Counted from the stretch's first letter, positions 32,402-42,541 are shown. The stretch is DNA of 64,000 bases from Streptomyces griseoviridis (GCF_005222485.1 NZ_CP029078.1:7999501-8063500); one strand, 5' to 3'. Notes: a model not told the origin generated them from the letters alone. Made by a program: numbers and translations.

Positions 32402-33616
32402 ATGAGCCCGACCGACGAACCTGTCCGCCCCTGCGCGCCGCCCGCCGCCGCGACGGTCAGACGGGCCGGACCGCTGGCGGGGGTCCGGGTGGTGGAACTC
32501 GCCGGGATCGGGCCCGCGCCGTTCGCGGCGATGCTGCTCGGCGATCTCGGGGCGGACGTCGTCCGCGTGGACCGGCCCGTCGCCTCCGAGTTGAGCGTCG
32601 AGCCCCGCTTCGACCTCACGGGCCGCAACAAGCGCTCCGTGCTCGTCGACCTCAAGGCCGCCGAAGGCCCCGCGACCGTGCTCGCCCTCGCCGCCCGCGC
32701 CGACATCCTCGTCGAGGGCTACCGCCCCGGCGTCGCCGAACGCCTCGGCGTCGGCCCCGAGGAGTGCCTCGCCGTCAACCCGGCGCTCGTGTACGGGCGG
32801 ATGACCGGCTGGGGGCAGCAAGGACCGCTCGCCGCCCGCGCAGGACACGACATCGACTACCTCGCCACCTCGGGCCTGCTCGGCATGATCGGGCCCTTCG
32901 AAGGACCGCCGGCCATCCCCGCCAACCTGCTCGGCGACTACGCGGGCGGCTCGCTCTATCTCGTCGTCGGCGTCCTGTCCGCGCTGCTGATGGCGCGGGT
33001 GGCAGGCGCGGGGCAGGTCGTGGACGCCGCCATCGTGGACGGCGCCGCCCACCTCAGCTCCGTCGTCCGCGGCATGGCGGCCGCCGGCTCCTGGCAGGAC
33101 GCGCGGGGGCGGAACCTCCTCGACGGCGGCTGCCCCTACTACACCGTGTACGAGACGGGCGACGGCGGCTGGATGGCGGTCGGCGCGCTGGAACCGAGGT
33201 TCTACGCCCTCTTCGTCTCCCTGCTCGGCCTCGCCGCCGACGGACTGCCCGACCGCACGGACCGCCGCAACTGGCCCGCGCTGCGGGACGCGTTCGCCCG
33301 CCGGTTCAAGACCGCGAGCCGGGACGCGTGGGCCGACGTCTTCGAGGGCACCGACGCCTGCGCCGCCCCCGTGCTCTCGCTGACCGAGGCCGCCCGCCAT
33401 CCGCACCTCGCCGGGCGCGGCACGTTCACCGAGGTGGACGGCATCGTCCAGCCCGCCCCCGCGCCCCGCTTCTCCGCCACGTCGGGAGCGCTGCGCCGAC
33501 CGCCCGCGACGCCCGGCGCCGACCACGCGGAGGTGGCCCGCGACTGGCAGGTGGACGCCCTGCGTCCGGCACCCGCGGGCGCGGGGCGCGCCGCCGAGGA
33601 AGGAAGCGGCTCGTGA
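32402..33616 (+). CDS. CaiB/BaiF-fold CoA protein, alpha-methylacyl-CoA racemase-like
   Basis: 404 residues from the ATG at 32402 after GGAAGGGGA. The N-terminus PLAGVRVVELAGIGPAPFAAMLLGDLGADVVRV and the segment GRMTGWGQQGPLAARAGHDIDYLA are those of alpha-methylacyl-CoA racemases, with the catalytic His in GHDI and Asp in GDYAGGS. The enzyme swaps R and S 2-methylacyl-CoA so that acyl-CoA dehydrogenase can act on methyl-branched chains from isoprenoids or sterols. It heads a six-gene beta-oxidation operon and overlaps the next gene by GTGA. A plain CoA transferase is the alternative. Confidence 0.87.
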   Translation: MSPTDEPVRPCAPPAAATVRRAGPLAGVRVVELAGIGPAPFAAMLLGDLGADVVRVDRPVASELSVEPRFDLTGRNKRSVLVDLKAAEGPATVLALAARADILVEGYRPGVAERLGVGPEECLAVNPALVYGRMTGWGQQGPLAARAGHDIDYLATSGLLGMIGPFEGPPAIPANLLGDYAGGSLYLVVGVLSALLMARVAGAGQVVDAAIVDGAAHLSSVVRGMAAAGSWQDARGRNLLDGGCPYYTVYETGDGGWMAVGALEPRFYALFVSLLGLAADGLPDRTDRRNWPALRDAFARRFKTASRDAWADVFEGTDACAAPVLSLTEAARHPHLAGRGTFTEVDGIVQPAPAPRFSATSGALRRPPATPGADHAEVARDWQVDALRPAPAGAGRAAEEGSGS

Positions 33617-34638
33617 AGCTCTCCACCACCCTGGAGTACGCCGCCGACCCGCGCGCCGCCGCCGACCGGGCCGCCGCCCTGGAACGCGCCGGACTCGACG
33701 CCGTCTGGGTCGCCGAGGCGTACGGCTTCGACTCACCGACGATCATGGGCTACCTGGCCGCCCGCACCGAGCGGATGCTGATCGGCTCGGCCGTCATCAA
33801 CGTCTACTCGCGCACCCCCGCCCTCATCGCGCAGACCGCGGCCGGCCTCGACGCCCTGACCGGCGGACGCGCCGTCCTCGGCATCGGGGCCTCGGGACCG
33901 CAGGTCGTGGAGGGCTGGCACGGCCGCCGCTACGACCGGCCGCTCGGCCGCACCCGGGAGACCATCACCCTGGCCCGCCGCATCTGGCGGCGCGAGGTCA
34001 TCGAGCACCACGGCATCACCGACCTGCCGCTGCCCCCGGAGAAGGGCGGCACCCTCGGCCGGCCGCTCAAGCTCCTCACCCACCCGGTGCGCCCCGCCAT
34101 CCCGATCCAGGTCGCCGCCCTCGGCCCGGCCAACGTCCGGATGACCGCCGAACTCGCCGACGGCTGGCTGCCGTTCCTCTACGTCCCCGAACACGCGGCC
34201 AAGGTCTGGGGCGCCCCGCTCGCCGAAGGCACCGCCCGCCGCGACCCCGCCCTCGGGCCGCTCGACGTCGTCGCGGGCGGACCCCTCGCCATCGGCCCGG
34301 ACGCCGAGGCCGTCCGCGACCGGCTGCGCCCGCTGATCGCCCTGTACGTCGGCGGCATGGGCGCACCCGGCCGCAACTTCTACCACGACCTGATGTGCGC
34401 CTACGGCTACGAGGCCGAGGCCCACGCCGTCCAGCGGCACTTCCTCGCCGGACGCAGACGGGACGCGGAATCCGCCGTTCCCGCCGAACTCTGCGCGCTC
34501 GCCAGCCTCGCAGGCCCGGAGGGGTACGTACGCGAACGCGTCGAGGCGTTCCGGGAGTCGGGCGTCACCGTCCTCGACGTCACGCCCGTGGGACCCGACC
34601 AGGAACGCCTCGTCGAACGGATCAAGGAGTGGCTGTGA
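33613..34638 (+). CDS. LLM-class F420-dependent-type oxidoreductase
   Basis: 341 residues, GTG at 33613 overlapping the racemase stop by GTGA. The luciferase-like barrel is shown by MKLSTTLEYAADPRAAADRA, AVWVAEAYGFDSPTIMGYLA, LIGSAVINVYSRTPALIAQ and LTGGRAVLGIGASGPQVVEGWHG, which is the pattern of actinobacterial F420 enzymes near acyl-CoA genes. Its specific reaction is unknown; hydride transfer to an acyl or isoprenoid intermediate is possible. The tight coupling on both sides ties it to the pathway. Confidence 0.9.
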   Translation: MKLSTTLEYAADPRAAADRAAALERAGLDAVWVAEAYGFDSPTIMGYLAARTERMLIGSAVINVYSRTPALIAQTAAGLDALTGGRAVLGIGASGPQVVEGWHGRRYDRPLGRTRETITLARRIWRREVIEHHGITDLPLPPEKGGTLGRPLKLLTHPVRPAIPIQVAALGPANVRMTAELADGWLPFLYVPEHAAKVWGAPLAEGTARRDPALGPLDVVAGGPLAIGPDAEAVRDRLRPLIALYVGGMGAPGRNFYHDLMCAYGYEAEAHAVQRHFLAGRRRDAESAVPAELCALASLAGPEGYVRERVEAFRESGVTVLDVTPVGPDQERLVERIKEWL

Positions 34639-35783
34639 CCGCGACCAGGGACCTCTACACCCCCGACCACGAGGCGTTCCGGGACACCGTGCGCGCCTTC
34701 CTCGCCAAGGAGGTGCTGCCCCACCACGCCCGCTGGGAGCAGGAGGGCGTGGTCAGCCGCGAGGTGTGGCGGGCCGCCGGAGAGCGGGGCCTGCTCGGGC
34801 TCGCGGTGCCCGAGGAGTACGGCGGCGGAGGCACCGACGACTTCCGCTACAGCGCCGTCCTCATCGAGGAGTTCGCCCGCGCCGGGGCCTCGGGGCTCGC
34901 CATCAGCCTGCACAACGACATCGTCGGGCCCTACCTCACCACCCTGGCCACCGAGGAGCAGAAGCGCCGCTGGCTCCCCGGCCACACCTCCGGGCGACTC
35001 GTCACCGCCGTCGCCATGAGCGAACCGGGCGCCGGGTCCGACCTCCAGGGCATCAGGACCACCGCCACCGACGAGGGCGACCACTACCTGCTCAACGGCT
35101 CCAAGACCTTCATCTCCAACGGCATCCTGGCCGACCTGGTCGTGGTGGTGGCCCGCACCACCCCCGAGGGCGGCCGCGCGGGGCAGAGCCTGCTGGTGGT
35201 GGAGCGCGGCATGCCCGGCTTCGAGCGCGGCCGCAACCTCGACAAGATCGGCCAGAAGGCCCAGGACACCGCCGAGTTGTTCTTCCGGGACGTCCGGGTC
35301 CCCAAGGAGAACCTGCTCGGCGAGGAGAACCGCGCCTTCCCCGCCCTGATGGCCCACCTCGCCCAGGAGCGGCTGGCCATCGCGGTCGGCGCGGCGGCCA
35401 CCGCCGAACACGTCCTAGGACTCACCCTCACCCACGTCAAGAACCGCGAGGCGTTCGGACATCCGCTCGCCCACCTCCAGCACGTCCGCTTCGAGGCCGC
35501 CGAGATGGCCACCGAGTGCGCCGTCACCCGCGGCTTCGTCGACCAGTGCGTCCTGGACCACTGCCGGGGCCAACTGGACGCCGTCCGCGCCGCGATGGCC
35601 AAGTGGTGGGCGACCGAACTCCAGAAGCGGATCGCCGACCGGTGCCTCCAACTCCACGGCGGATACGGCTACATGACGGAGTATCCGGTGGCCAGAGCCT
35701 TCCTGGACGGCCGCGTCCAGACGATCTACGGCGGCACCACCGAGATCATGAAGGAGATCATCGGCCGCTCCCTGCTGCGCTGA
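34635..35783 (+). CDS. Acyl-CoA dehydrogenase
   Basis: 382 residues, GTG at 34635 overlapping the previous stop by GTGA. Acyl-CoA dehydrogenase signatures are complete: [42 protein letters not shown] and the catalytic glutamate in [18 protein letters not shown]. It introduces the 2,3-double bond in an acyl-CoA using FAD and electron-transfer flavoprotein. With a racemase in front, a 2-methyl-branched substrate is expected. Length and motifs match the short/branched-chain group. Confidence 0.95.
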   Translation: MTATRDLYTPDHEAFRDTVRAFLAKEVLPHHARWEQEGVVSREVWRAAGERGLLGLAVPEEYGGGGTDDFRYSAVLIEEFARAGASGLAISLHNDIVGPYLTTLATEEQKRRWLPGHTSGRLVTAVAMSEPGAGSDLQGIRTTATDEGDHYLLNGSKTFISNGILADLVVVVARTTPEGGRAGQSLLVVERGMPGFERGRNLDKIGQKAQDTAELFFRDVRVPKENLLGEENRAFPALMAHLAQERLAIAVGAAATAEHVLGLTLTHVKNREAFGHPLAHLQHVRFEAAEMATECAVTRGFVDQCVLDHCRGQLDAVRAAMAKWWATELQKRIADRCLQLHGGYGYMTEYPVARAFLDGRVQTIYGGTTEIMKEIIGRSLLR

Positions 35784-35841
35784 GCACCCGGCATCCCGCC
35801 CCCCGACCGGCTCCGCCCCACCCCAGCGACGGAAGGCTCCC

Positions 35842-37056
35842 GTGACCACCGAGGCGTACCTGTACGAGGCGATCCGCACCCCGCGCGGACGCGGCAAGGC
35901 CGGCGGTGCCCTGCACGGCACCAAACCCGTCGACCTGGTCGTCGGACTGATCGACGAGATCAGGCGCAGACTGCCGGGACTCGACCCGGCCGGCATCGAC
36001 GACATCGTCCTGGGCGTCGTCAGCCCGGTCGGCGACCAGGGCGGCGACCTCGCCCGCACCGCCGCCCTCGCGGCCGGCCTGCCCGACACCGTCGCGGGCG
36101 TGCAGACGAACCGCTTCTGCGCCTCCGGCCTCGAAGCCGTCAACCTGGCCGCCGCCAAGGTCCGTTCGGGCTGGGAGGAGCTGGTCGTCGCGGGCGGCGT
36201 CGAGTCCATGTCCCGGGTCCCGATGGGCAGCGACGGCGGGGCCTGGTCGATGGACCCGCGCACCAACTTCGACACCGGATTCGTCCCCCAGGGCGTCGGC
36301 GCCGACCTGATCGCCACCCTGGAGGGGTTCACCCGCGAGGACGTGGACGCCTACGCGGCCACCTCGCAGGCCAGGGCCGCCGAGGCGTGGAAGCTCGGCC
36401 GGTTCGACCGCTCCGTCGTCCCGGTGCGCGACCGCGCCGGACTGACGGTCCTCGACCGGGACGAACACCTCAGGCCCGGCACCACCGTCACCTCGCTCGC
36501 CGCGCTGACACCGTCGTTCGCCGAGATCGGGACGCGCGGCGGCTTCGACGCCGTCGCCCTCCAGAAGTACCACTGGGTCGAACGGATCGACCACGTCCAC
36601 CACGCGGGCAACTCCTCCGGCATCGTGGACGGCGCCGCCCTCACCCTCATCGGGTCCGCCGCCGCGGGGGAGCGGTACGGGCTGCGGCCCCGGGCCCGCG
36701 TCGTCTCCGCCGCCGTCTCGGGAGCCGACCCGACGATCATGCTGACCGGACCCGCGCCCGCCTCCCGCAAGGCCCTCGCCAAGGCCGGGCTGCGCACCCG
36801 CGACCTCGACCTCGTGGAGATCAACGAGGCGTTCGCCGCCGTCGTCCTGCGCTTCGCGCGCGAGATGGAACTCGACCAGGACCTCGTCAACGTCAACGGC
36901 GGAGCCATCGCCATGGGGCACCCGCTCGGCGCCACCGGCGCCATGATCCTCGGCACCCTCGTCGACGAACTGGAGGCCCGCGGCGGGCGCTACGGCCTCG
37001 CCACGCTGTGCGTCGGCGCCGGCATGGGGATCGCCACGGTCGTCGAACGCCTCTGA
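35842..37056 (+). CDS. Acetyl-CoA acyltransferase (thiolase)
   Basis: 404 residues, GTG at 35842. The nucleophilic cysteine is C93 in [13 protein letters not shown], and the C-terminal motifs [16 protein letters not shown] and [14 protein letters not shown] carry the second Cys and His. It cleaves 3-oxoacyl-CoA with CoA to acetyl-CoA (or propionyl-CoA when the chain is methyl-branched). It follows the acyl-CoA dehydrogenase after 58 bp and precedes the fused hydratase/dehydrogenase by 69 bp. Confidence 0.95.
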   Translation: MTTEAYLYEAIRTPRGRGKAGGALHGTKPVDLVVGLIDEIRRRLPGLDPAGIDDIVLGVVSPVGDQGGDLARTAALAAGLPDTVAGVQTNRFCASGLEAVNLAAAKVRSGWEELVVAGGVESMSRVPMGSDGGAWSMDPRTNFDTGFVPQGVGADLIATLEGFTREDVDAYAATSQARAAEAWKLGRFDRSVVPVRDRAGLTVLDRDEHLRPGTTVTSLAALTPSFAEIGTRGGFDAVALQKYHWVERIDHVHHAGNSSGIVDGAALTLIGSAAAGERYGLRPRARVVSAAVSGADPTIMLTGPAPASRKALAKAGLRTRDLDLVEINEAFAAVVLRFAREMELDQDLVNVNGGAIAMGHPLGATGAMILGTLVDELEARGGRYGLATLCVGAGMGIATVVERL

Positions 37057-37125
37057 CCCGGCGCCCTCCCCGCACCCCCACCGCCACCCGGACAGGCCCG
37101 CCCGCGCGACGAGAGAGGCACCCCG

Positions 37126-39309
37126 ATGGACACGCCCGCCCCGAGCCGCACCATCCGCTGGGAGGGTGACGACGACCACGTCGTCACCCTCGTCCTCGAC
37201 GACCCCGACCAGTCGGCCAACACCATGAACGCGGCGTTCATCGACTCCCTTGACGCCGTCGTCGACCGCCTCGCGACCCGCCGCGACACCCTGCGGGGCG
37301 TCATCGTCACCTCCGCCAAGAAGACCTTCTTCGCCGGCGGCGACCTGCGGGACCTGATCGCCGTCACCCCCGAGACCGCCGGGCGCTCCTTCGAGGCGGG
37401 ACTGCGCGTCAAACGCGCGCTGCGCACGTTGGAGACCCTGGGCGTGCCCGTCGTCGCCGCCCTCGGCGGCGCGGCCCTCGGCGGGGGGTACGAGATCGCC
37501 CTCGCGTGCCACCACCGCGTCCTGCTCGACCGCCCCTCCGCCCGGGTCGGCCTCCCCGAGGTCACCTTCGGGCTGCTGCCCGCGGGCGGCGGAGTGACCC
37601 GCACCGTCCGCATGTTCGGCGTCACCGAAGCGCTGACCAAGGTGCTCCTTGACGGACGCCGGTACGCCCCCGCCGAGGCGCTGGCCGCGGGCCTGGTCGA
37701 CGAGACCGCCGCCGACGCGTCCGAACTGACCGCACGGGCAAGGGCGTTCATCGACGCCCACCCCGACGCGCGGCAGCCCTGGGACGTCGCGGGGTTCCGC
37801 ATCCCCGGCGGCACCCCCGACCGGCCCGAACTGGCCGCCACGCTCCCCGCCCTGCCCGCGCTGTTCCGCGAGAGGCTCGGCGGCGCCCCCTACCCGGCCC
37901 CGCGCGCCGTCCTCGCGGCCGCCGTCGAGGGCGCCCAGGTCGACCTCGACACCGCGTTCGTGATCGAGAGCCGCCACCTCACCGAACTGGTCCTGGGGCA
38001 GACCACCAAGAACATGATCCAGGGACACTTCTTCGACCTGAGGACCGTCGAGTCGGGGGCCGGACGGCCGCGCGGAGTGCCGTCGGGCACCGTCCGCAAG
38101 GTCGCCGTCCTGGGCGCCGGGATGATGGGCGCGGGCATCGCCCACGCCTGCGCCCGCGCGGGCATCGACGTGGTCCTGAAGGACACCACGCGGGAGGCCG
38201 CCGCCCGCGGCAGGGCCCACTCGGCGGGCATCCTGGAACGGGCCCTGCGCCAGGGCCGCACCACCGAGGCGGATCGGGACGCGCTGCTCGCCCGCATCAC
38301 CCCCACCGCCGACCCCGAGGAACTGGCGGGCTGCGACGCGGTGATCGAGGCGGTCTTCGAGGACCCGGCCGTCAAGGGCGAGGCGTTCCGGGAGGCCGAG
38401 AAGCACGTCGCCGCCGACGCGCTGCTCTGCTCCAACACCTCCACCCTCCCCATCGCCGGCCTCGCCGAGGCCGTCCGGCGCCCCGACGACTTCATCGGCC
38501 TGCACTTCTTCTCCCCGGTGCACCGGATGCGGCTGGTCGAGATCGTCAAGGGGCCGCGGACCGGCCCCCTGGCCCTCGCCCGCGCCTTCGACCTGGTGCG
38601 GCAGATCGGCAAGACCCCGATCGTCGTCAACGACAGCCGGGGCTTCTTCACCTCACGCGTCATCGGCCGCTTCCTCGACGAGGGCGTGGCGATGCTCGCC
38701 GAGGGCCACGACCCGGCCACCGTCGAACAGGCGGCGGCGCGGGCCGGCTACCCCGCGAAGGTGCTCGCCCTGATGGACGAACTCACCCTCACCCTGCCCC
38801 GGCGCATCCGCGAGGAGAACCGCGCCGCCGTCGAGAAGGCCGGCGGGACCTGGCGACCGCACCCGGCGGACGCCGTCGTCGACCGCATGATCGACGAGTT
38901 CGGCCGCACCGGACGCGCCGCCGGAGCCGGTTTCTACGACTACCGGGACGGACGCCGCGGCGGACTCTGGCCCGGCCTGCGCGAACACTTCACCGACCCC
39001 GCCCTGAACGGCGCCGACCTCACCGGACTCGGCGAGCGGATGCTCTTCGTCGAGGCACTGGACGCGGTGCGCTGCCTGGCCGAGGGTGTCCTCGTCTCGG
39101 TCGCGGACGCCAACGTCGGCTCCCTGCTGGGCATCGGCTTCCCCGCCTGGACCGGCGGCGTCCTCACCTACGTCAACGGCTACCCCGGCGGCCTGCCGGG
39201 CTTCCTCACCCGCGCGCGGGAGCTGCGCGACCGCCACGGCGACCGCTTCGCCCCGCCCGACCTGCTCGTCCGCATGGCCGCGAACGGCGAGACCTTCACC
39301 GACCGCTGA
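37126..39309 (+). CDS. Fused enoyl-CoA hydratase / 3-hydroxyacyl-CoA dehydrogenase (FadB/FadJ type)
   Basis: 727 residues, ATG at 37126. Residues about 10-200 are the crotonase domain (FFAGGDLRDL; LGGGYEIALACHHRV; GLPEVTFGLLPAGGG). Residues about 320-500 are the NAD-binding dehydrogenase (KVAVLGAGMMGAGIAHACARAG; LHFFSPVHRMRLVEIV with the catalytic His), followed by two C-terminal helical dimer domains. It does hydration and oxidation of beta-oxidation in one chain. It is the actinobacterial monofunctional-chain FadB and needs no separate beta subunit since the thiolase precedes it. Confidence 0.95.
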   Translation: MDTPAPSRTIRWEGDDDHVVTLVLDDPDQSANTMNAAFIDSLDAVVDRLATRRDTLRGVIVTSAKKTFFAGGDLRDLIAVTPETAGRSFEAGLRVKRALRTLETLGVPVVAALGGAALGGGYEIALACHHRVLLDRPSARVGLPEVTFGLLPAGGGVTRTVRMFGVTEALTKVLLDGRRYAPAEALAAGLVDETAADASELTARARAFIDAHPDARQPWDVAGFRIPGGTPDRPELAATLPALPALFRERLGGAPYPAPRAVLAAAVEGAQVDLDTAFVIESRHLTELVLGQTTKNMIQGHFFDLRTVESGAGRPRGVPSGTVRKVAVLGAGMMGAGIAHACARAGIDVVLKDTTREAAARGRAHSAGILERALRQGRTTEADRDALLARITPTADPEELAGCDAVIEAVFEDPAVKGEAFREAEKHVAADALLCSNTSTLPIAGLAEAVRRPDDFIGLHFFSPVHRMRLVEIVKGPRTGPLALARAFDLVRQIGKTPIVVNDSRGFFTSRVIGRFLDEGVAMLAEGHDPATVEQAAARAGYPAKVLALMDELTLTLPRRIREENRAAVEKAGGTWRPHPADAVVDRMIDEFGRTGRAAGAGFYDYRDGRRGGLWPGLREHFTDPALNGADLTGLGERMLFVEALDAVRCLAEGVLVSVADANVGSLLGIGFPAWTGGVLTYVNGYPGGLPGFLTRARELRDRHGDRFAPPDLLVRMAANGETFTDR

Positions 39310-39382
39310 CCCGCAACACGGACCACGCCCCTCCGCACGGACCGTCCCACCCGCCCCGCACCGCGTACCACAGGAGGCCGCC

Positions 39383-41293
39383 ATGGCACCCGAGCCGCCA
39401 GCCGCCGACGACGCGGCAGACCCGCCGACCCTGCCGCTGCTCGTGGCGCGCGACGCCCTGCTCCACCCCCACCTGCCGGCCCTGTCCTGGCGCACCCGGG
39501 ACACCGACGGCTGGACCACCCTCACCTGGAGCCAGGTCGCCCAGCACACCACCCGCCTCGCCGCCGGATACGCCGCCCTCGGTGTCGGACCCGGCGACCA
39601 CGTCCTGCTCATGATGGCCAACCGCCCCGAACACTGGCTCTCCGACCTGGCGTTGACGAGACTCGGCGCCGTCCCGGTCAGCGTCTACGGCACCTCGGCG
39701 CCCCCGCAGATCCGGCACATCGCCCGCAACTGCCGGGCCCCTCTCGTCGTCGTCGAGAACGCGACCCAGGTCAGGGCCTGGGCCCCGCTGCTCGACGACC
39801 CCGACACCCCGCTCGCCCGCCTGGTCGTGGCCGAACCGCACCAGGAGGGCATCCACCTGCCCTACGCCGCCCTGCTGCGCGAACCCGTGCCGGACGGCTT
39901 CGAGAAGAACCTCGACGGCGCCCGCCCCGACGATCCGCTGACCGTCGTCTACACCTCGGGCACCACCGGCGAACCCAAGGGCGTGGTGCTGACGCACCGC
40001 CAGGTGCTGGCCAACGCCCGTGCCCTGGACGCGGTGGTGGAGCTGCCGCCGCACGTCGAGCACATCTGCTACCTGCCGCTCGCCCACATCGCCGAACGCA
40101 TGCTGGGCCTCTACCTGCCCTGCCACCGCGCCTCGCACGTGTACCTGTGCGCCGACCCGGCCGCCGTCCCCGCGGCGGTGCGCGAGGTACGGCCCCGCCA
40201 GTTCTTCGGCGTGCCGCGGATCTGGGAGAAGCTCGCCACGACCCTGCGGGCCGGGATCGCGCGCCTGCCCGAGGAGCGGCGCCGCGCCGTCGAGGAGGCG
40301 GCGCGGGTCGCCCGCGAGCACATCGCCCACCGCGAGCGCGGCGAGCACGTGCCGCCCGACCTCGAAACGGCGTACCGCACGGCCCGCGAAGAGGTGCTGG
40401 TCCCGCTGCTGTCGCTCGGCGGACTCGACCGGATCACCTGGGCGGCCAGCGCCTCCGCCCCGATGCCACCGGACGTCGTCGCGTTCTGGGCGGGGCTCGG
40501 GATCGTGGTCATGGATGCCTGGGGGCTGACCGAGACCACCGGGGTCGCGACCTCCAACAGCCCCCGCGCGGGCTTCCGCCTCGGCTCCGTCGGCCGGCCC
40601 GTCTCCTGCGCCGAGGTGCGCACCGCGGCGGACGGCGAACTCCAGGTCCGGGGCGCCTCGGTCTTCGCCGGCTATCTGCGCCCCGGAGGACCGCCGGACT
40701 CACCGCTGGACGCGGACGGCTGGCTGGCCACCGGTGACATCGGCCGCGTCGACGACGACGGCTTCGTCTGGATCACGGATCGGAAGAAGGAGATGATCGT
40801 CACCTCGACCGGCAAGAACGTCTCCCCGGCCCTCGTGGAGAACACCCTGAAGGAACACCCGCTGATCGGCCAGGCCCTCGTCCACGGCGACCGCCGCTCC
40901 TACGTGGTCGCCCTGCTGGTGCTCGACACCGAAGCGGCCCTGGCCTGGGCCGCCGACCGCGGGATCGACGCGGGCGCCGATCCCTCTGATCCCGCCGATC
41001 CCTCTGATCCCGCCGATCCCTCTGATCCCGCCGATCCCGCTGATCCCGTCAATCCCGCTGATTCCGCCTATCTCGTCGCGCTGGCCGCGCATCCGGCGCT
41101 GCGGGAGGAGATCGAGCACGCGGTCGCCGCGGCCAACAGCCGCCTCAACCGGACCGAACAGGTGAAGAGGTACCAGCTGCTGACCGACGAATGGGGCCCC
41201 GCCACCGGCGAGTTGACCCCGTCGCTCAAGCTGCGCCGCCGGGTCGTCCACGACCGCTACGCCGTCCAACTCGCCGCGCTCTACGAGGACTGA
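39383..41293 (+). CDS. Long-chain acyl-CoA synthetase (AMP-forming), FadD15-like
   Basis: 636 residues, ATG at 39383 after AGGAGG. The AMP-binding P-loop is YTSGTTGEPKGVVLTH, followed by DAWGLTETTGVAT and ATGDIGRVDDDGFVWITDRKKEMIVTSTGKNVSP. The family is the long-chain type with a C-terminal TPSLKLRRRVV lid. It activates a fatty or isoprenoid acid to CoA and so feeds the operon. An unusual 30-residue Asp-Pro-rich insert (DPSDPA units, 40979-41068) sits in the C-terminal domain, encoded by tandem 18-bp repeats. It closes the operon, followed by a 22-bp hairpin. Confidence 0.94.
   Translation: MAPEPPAADDAADPPTLPLLVARDALLHPHLPALSWRTRDTDGWTTLTWSQVAQHTTRLAAGYAALGVGPGDHVLLMMANRPEHWLSDLALTRLGAVPVSVYGTSAPPQIRHIARNCRAPLVVVENATQVRAWAPLLDDPDTPLARLVVAEPHQEGIHLPYAALLREPVPDGFEKNLDGARPDDPLTVVYTSGTTGEPKGVVLTHRQVLANARALDAVVELPPHVEHICYLPLAHIAERMLGLYLPCHRASHVYLCADPAAVPAAVREVRPRQFFGVPRIWEKLATTLRAGIARLPEERRRAVEEAARVAREHIAHRERGEHVPPDLETAYRTAREEVLVPLLSLGGLDRITWAASASAPMPPDVVAFWAGLGIVVMDAWGLTETTGVATSNSPRAGFRLGSVGRPVSCAEVRTAADGELQVRGASVFAGYLRPGGPPDSPLDADGWLATGDIGRVDDDGFVWITDRKKEMIVTSTGKNVSPALVENTLKEHPLIGQALVHGDRRSYVVALLVLDTEAALAWAADRGIDAGADPSDPADPSDPADPSDPADPADPVNPADSAYLVALAAHPALREEIEHAVAAANSRLNRTEQVKRYQLLTDEWGPATGELTPSLKLRRRVVHDRYAVQLAALYED
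40979..41068 (+). repeat. 18-bp minisatellite inside the acyl-CoA synthetase gene
   Basis: Three exact copies of GATCCCTCTGATCCCGCC (40979-41032) are followed by degenerate half-units to 41068, encoding 30 residues of DPSDPA/DPADPV text. The period is a multiple of three, so copy changes keep the frame. Confidence 0.95.
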
Positions 41294-41306
41294 GCCGCCC
41301 AGGACG

Positions 41307-41356
41307 GCGCGCAGGGCCGGTCGCACCCCCTCCCGGGTGCGACCGGCCCTGCGCGC
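41307..41356. terminator. Very strong 22-bp perfect hairpin between convergent genes
   Basis: Positions 41307-41328 are the exact reverse complement of 41335-41356 with a 6-nt loop. It stands between the acyl-CoA synthetase stop and the convergent acyl-CoA dehydrogenase stop and should terminate both transcripts. Confidence 0.9.
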
Positions 41357-41365
41357 TGCCCCCGG

Positions 41366-42496
41366 TCAGAGTCCGTAGCTCTTGCCGATGATGTCCCGCT
41401 GGATCTCGCTGGTCCCGCCGTACACCGTGGAGACGACCGCGGCCCGCAGATGGCGCTCCATGCCGTACTCGGTGGCGTAGCCGTACCCGCCCATCATCTG
41501 CATGCACTCCAGCGCGACCCGCTTGGCGGTCTCGGTCGCCTTGAGCTTGGCCATCGACGCCTCCCGGGGGAAGAGCCGCTCCGGCTCCGCGTCGCAGTCC
41601 GCGGCCACCTCCCGCACCAGCAGCCGGGCGCACTCGATCTCGGTGGCCAGATCGGCGACCCGGTGCCGCAGGGCCTGGAACGAGCCGATCGGCCGCCCGA
41701 ACTGCTCGCGTTCACGCAGGTAGGAGACCGCGTCGTCGAAGGCGCGGCGGGCCAGCCCCAGCATGTTCGCGGCGAGGAAGAGGCGTTCGTCGTTGAGCCC
41801 GGCCATCAGCTGCGGCCAGCCCTCGCCCACCGCGCCCACCACCGCGTCCGCGGGCAGCCGCACACCGGTCAGGAACACGTCGTTGACCTCACGGCCGCCC
41901 ATCGTCTCGATGCCCCGCACCTCCACCCCCGGGGTGTCCATCGGGACGTGGAACATGGTCAGCCCGCGGTGCTTCTCCGGGCCGGTGCGGGCCACCAGCA
42001 GCATGCTGTCGGCGAGGTGCGCGTTGGAGATCCACGTCTTCTGCCCCTCGACCGACCAGTCCCCGTCGGGCCGTCGCTCGGCCCGGCAGCGCAGCGCTCC
42101 CACGTCCGAGCCGGCCGCCGGTTCCGACATCGCGATCGACAGCACCCGCCCGCGCACCGCGCTGCCCAGGACCTCCCGGCGCTGCTTCGCCGAGGCGAAC
42201 CGGGCGAAGGCGCGGGCGGTGATGACGGTGGTGACGAACCCGCCGGCCGGGACCAGCCCGTAGGTGATCTCCTCCAGGAACACGCACGCGTCGGCGAGGC
42301 CGCCGCCCGCACCGCCGTACTCCTCGGGCAGGCACACCCCGAGCCACCCCAGGTCCGCCAGTTTCCGGTAGATCACCGCATCGTGCGGGGTGCGTGCGGC
42401 GCCGGCCTGACGGTCCTGGTCCGCGCACTCGCGTTTGGCGAAGTCGCGGACGGCGGCGGCGAGAGCGGCCTGTTCCTCGGTCAGTCGGCTTCCCAT
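41366..42496 (-). CDS. Acyl-CoA dehydrogenase (second copy)
   Basis: 376 residues, ATG at 42496. Motifs: LGVCLPEEYGGAGGG, IAMSEPAAGSDVGAL, TWISNAHLAD, MMGGYGYATEYGMERHLRAA and the catalytic glutamate in VYGGTSEIQRDIIGKSYGL. It differs from the copy at 34635 in the start region (MGSRLTEEQAALAAAVRDF). It faces the six-gene operon and is divergent from a TetR gene at 42594, whose product probably controls it. The substrate could again be a branched acyl-CoA. Confidence 0.95.
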   Translation of the reverse strand: MGSRLTEEQAALAAAVRDFAKRECADQDRQAGAARTPHDAVIYRKLADLGWLGVCLPEEYGGAGGGLADACVFLEEITYGLVPAGGFVTTVITARAFARFASAKQRREVLGSAVRGRVLSIAMSEPAAGSDVGALRCRAERRPDGDWSVEGQKTWISNAHLADSMLLVARTGPEKHRGLTMFHVPMDTPGVEVRGIETMGGREVNDVFLTGVRLPADAVVGAVGEGWPQLMAGLNDERLFLAANMLGLARRAFDDAVSYLREREQFGRPIGSFQALRHRVADLATEIECARLLVREVAADCDAEPERLFPREASMAKLKATETAKRVALECMQMMGGYGYATEYGMERHLRAAVVSTVYGGTSEIQRDIIGKSYGL

Positions 42497-42541
42497 GGGG
42501 AATCTCCCTCGTGCGTCGTGATCCCCGGACCACCGGTGTGG

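Noticed and set aside
35758..38523. Very long open frame on the minus strand (over 900 codons) opposite the thiolase and FadB-type genes
   Set aside because: It is Gly/Asp/Val-rich low-complexity text with no family motif and lies antisense to two clear enzymes; GC-rich codon bias creates such frames.
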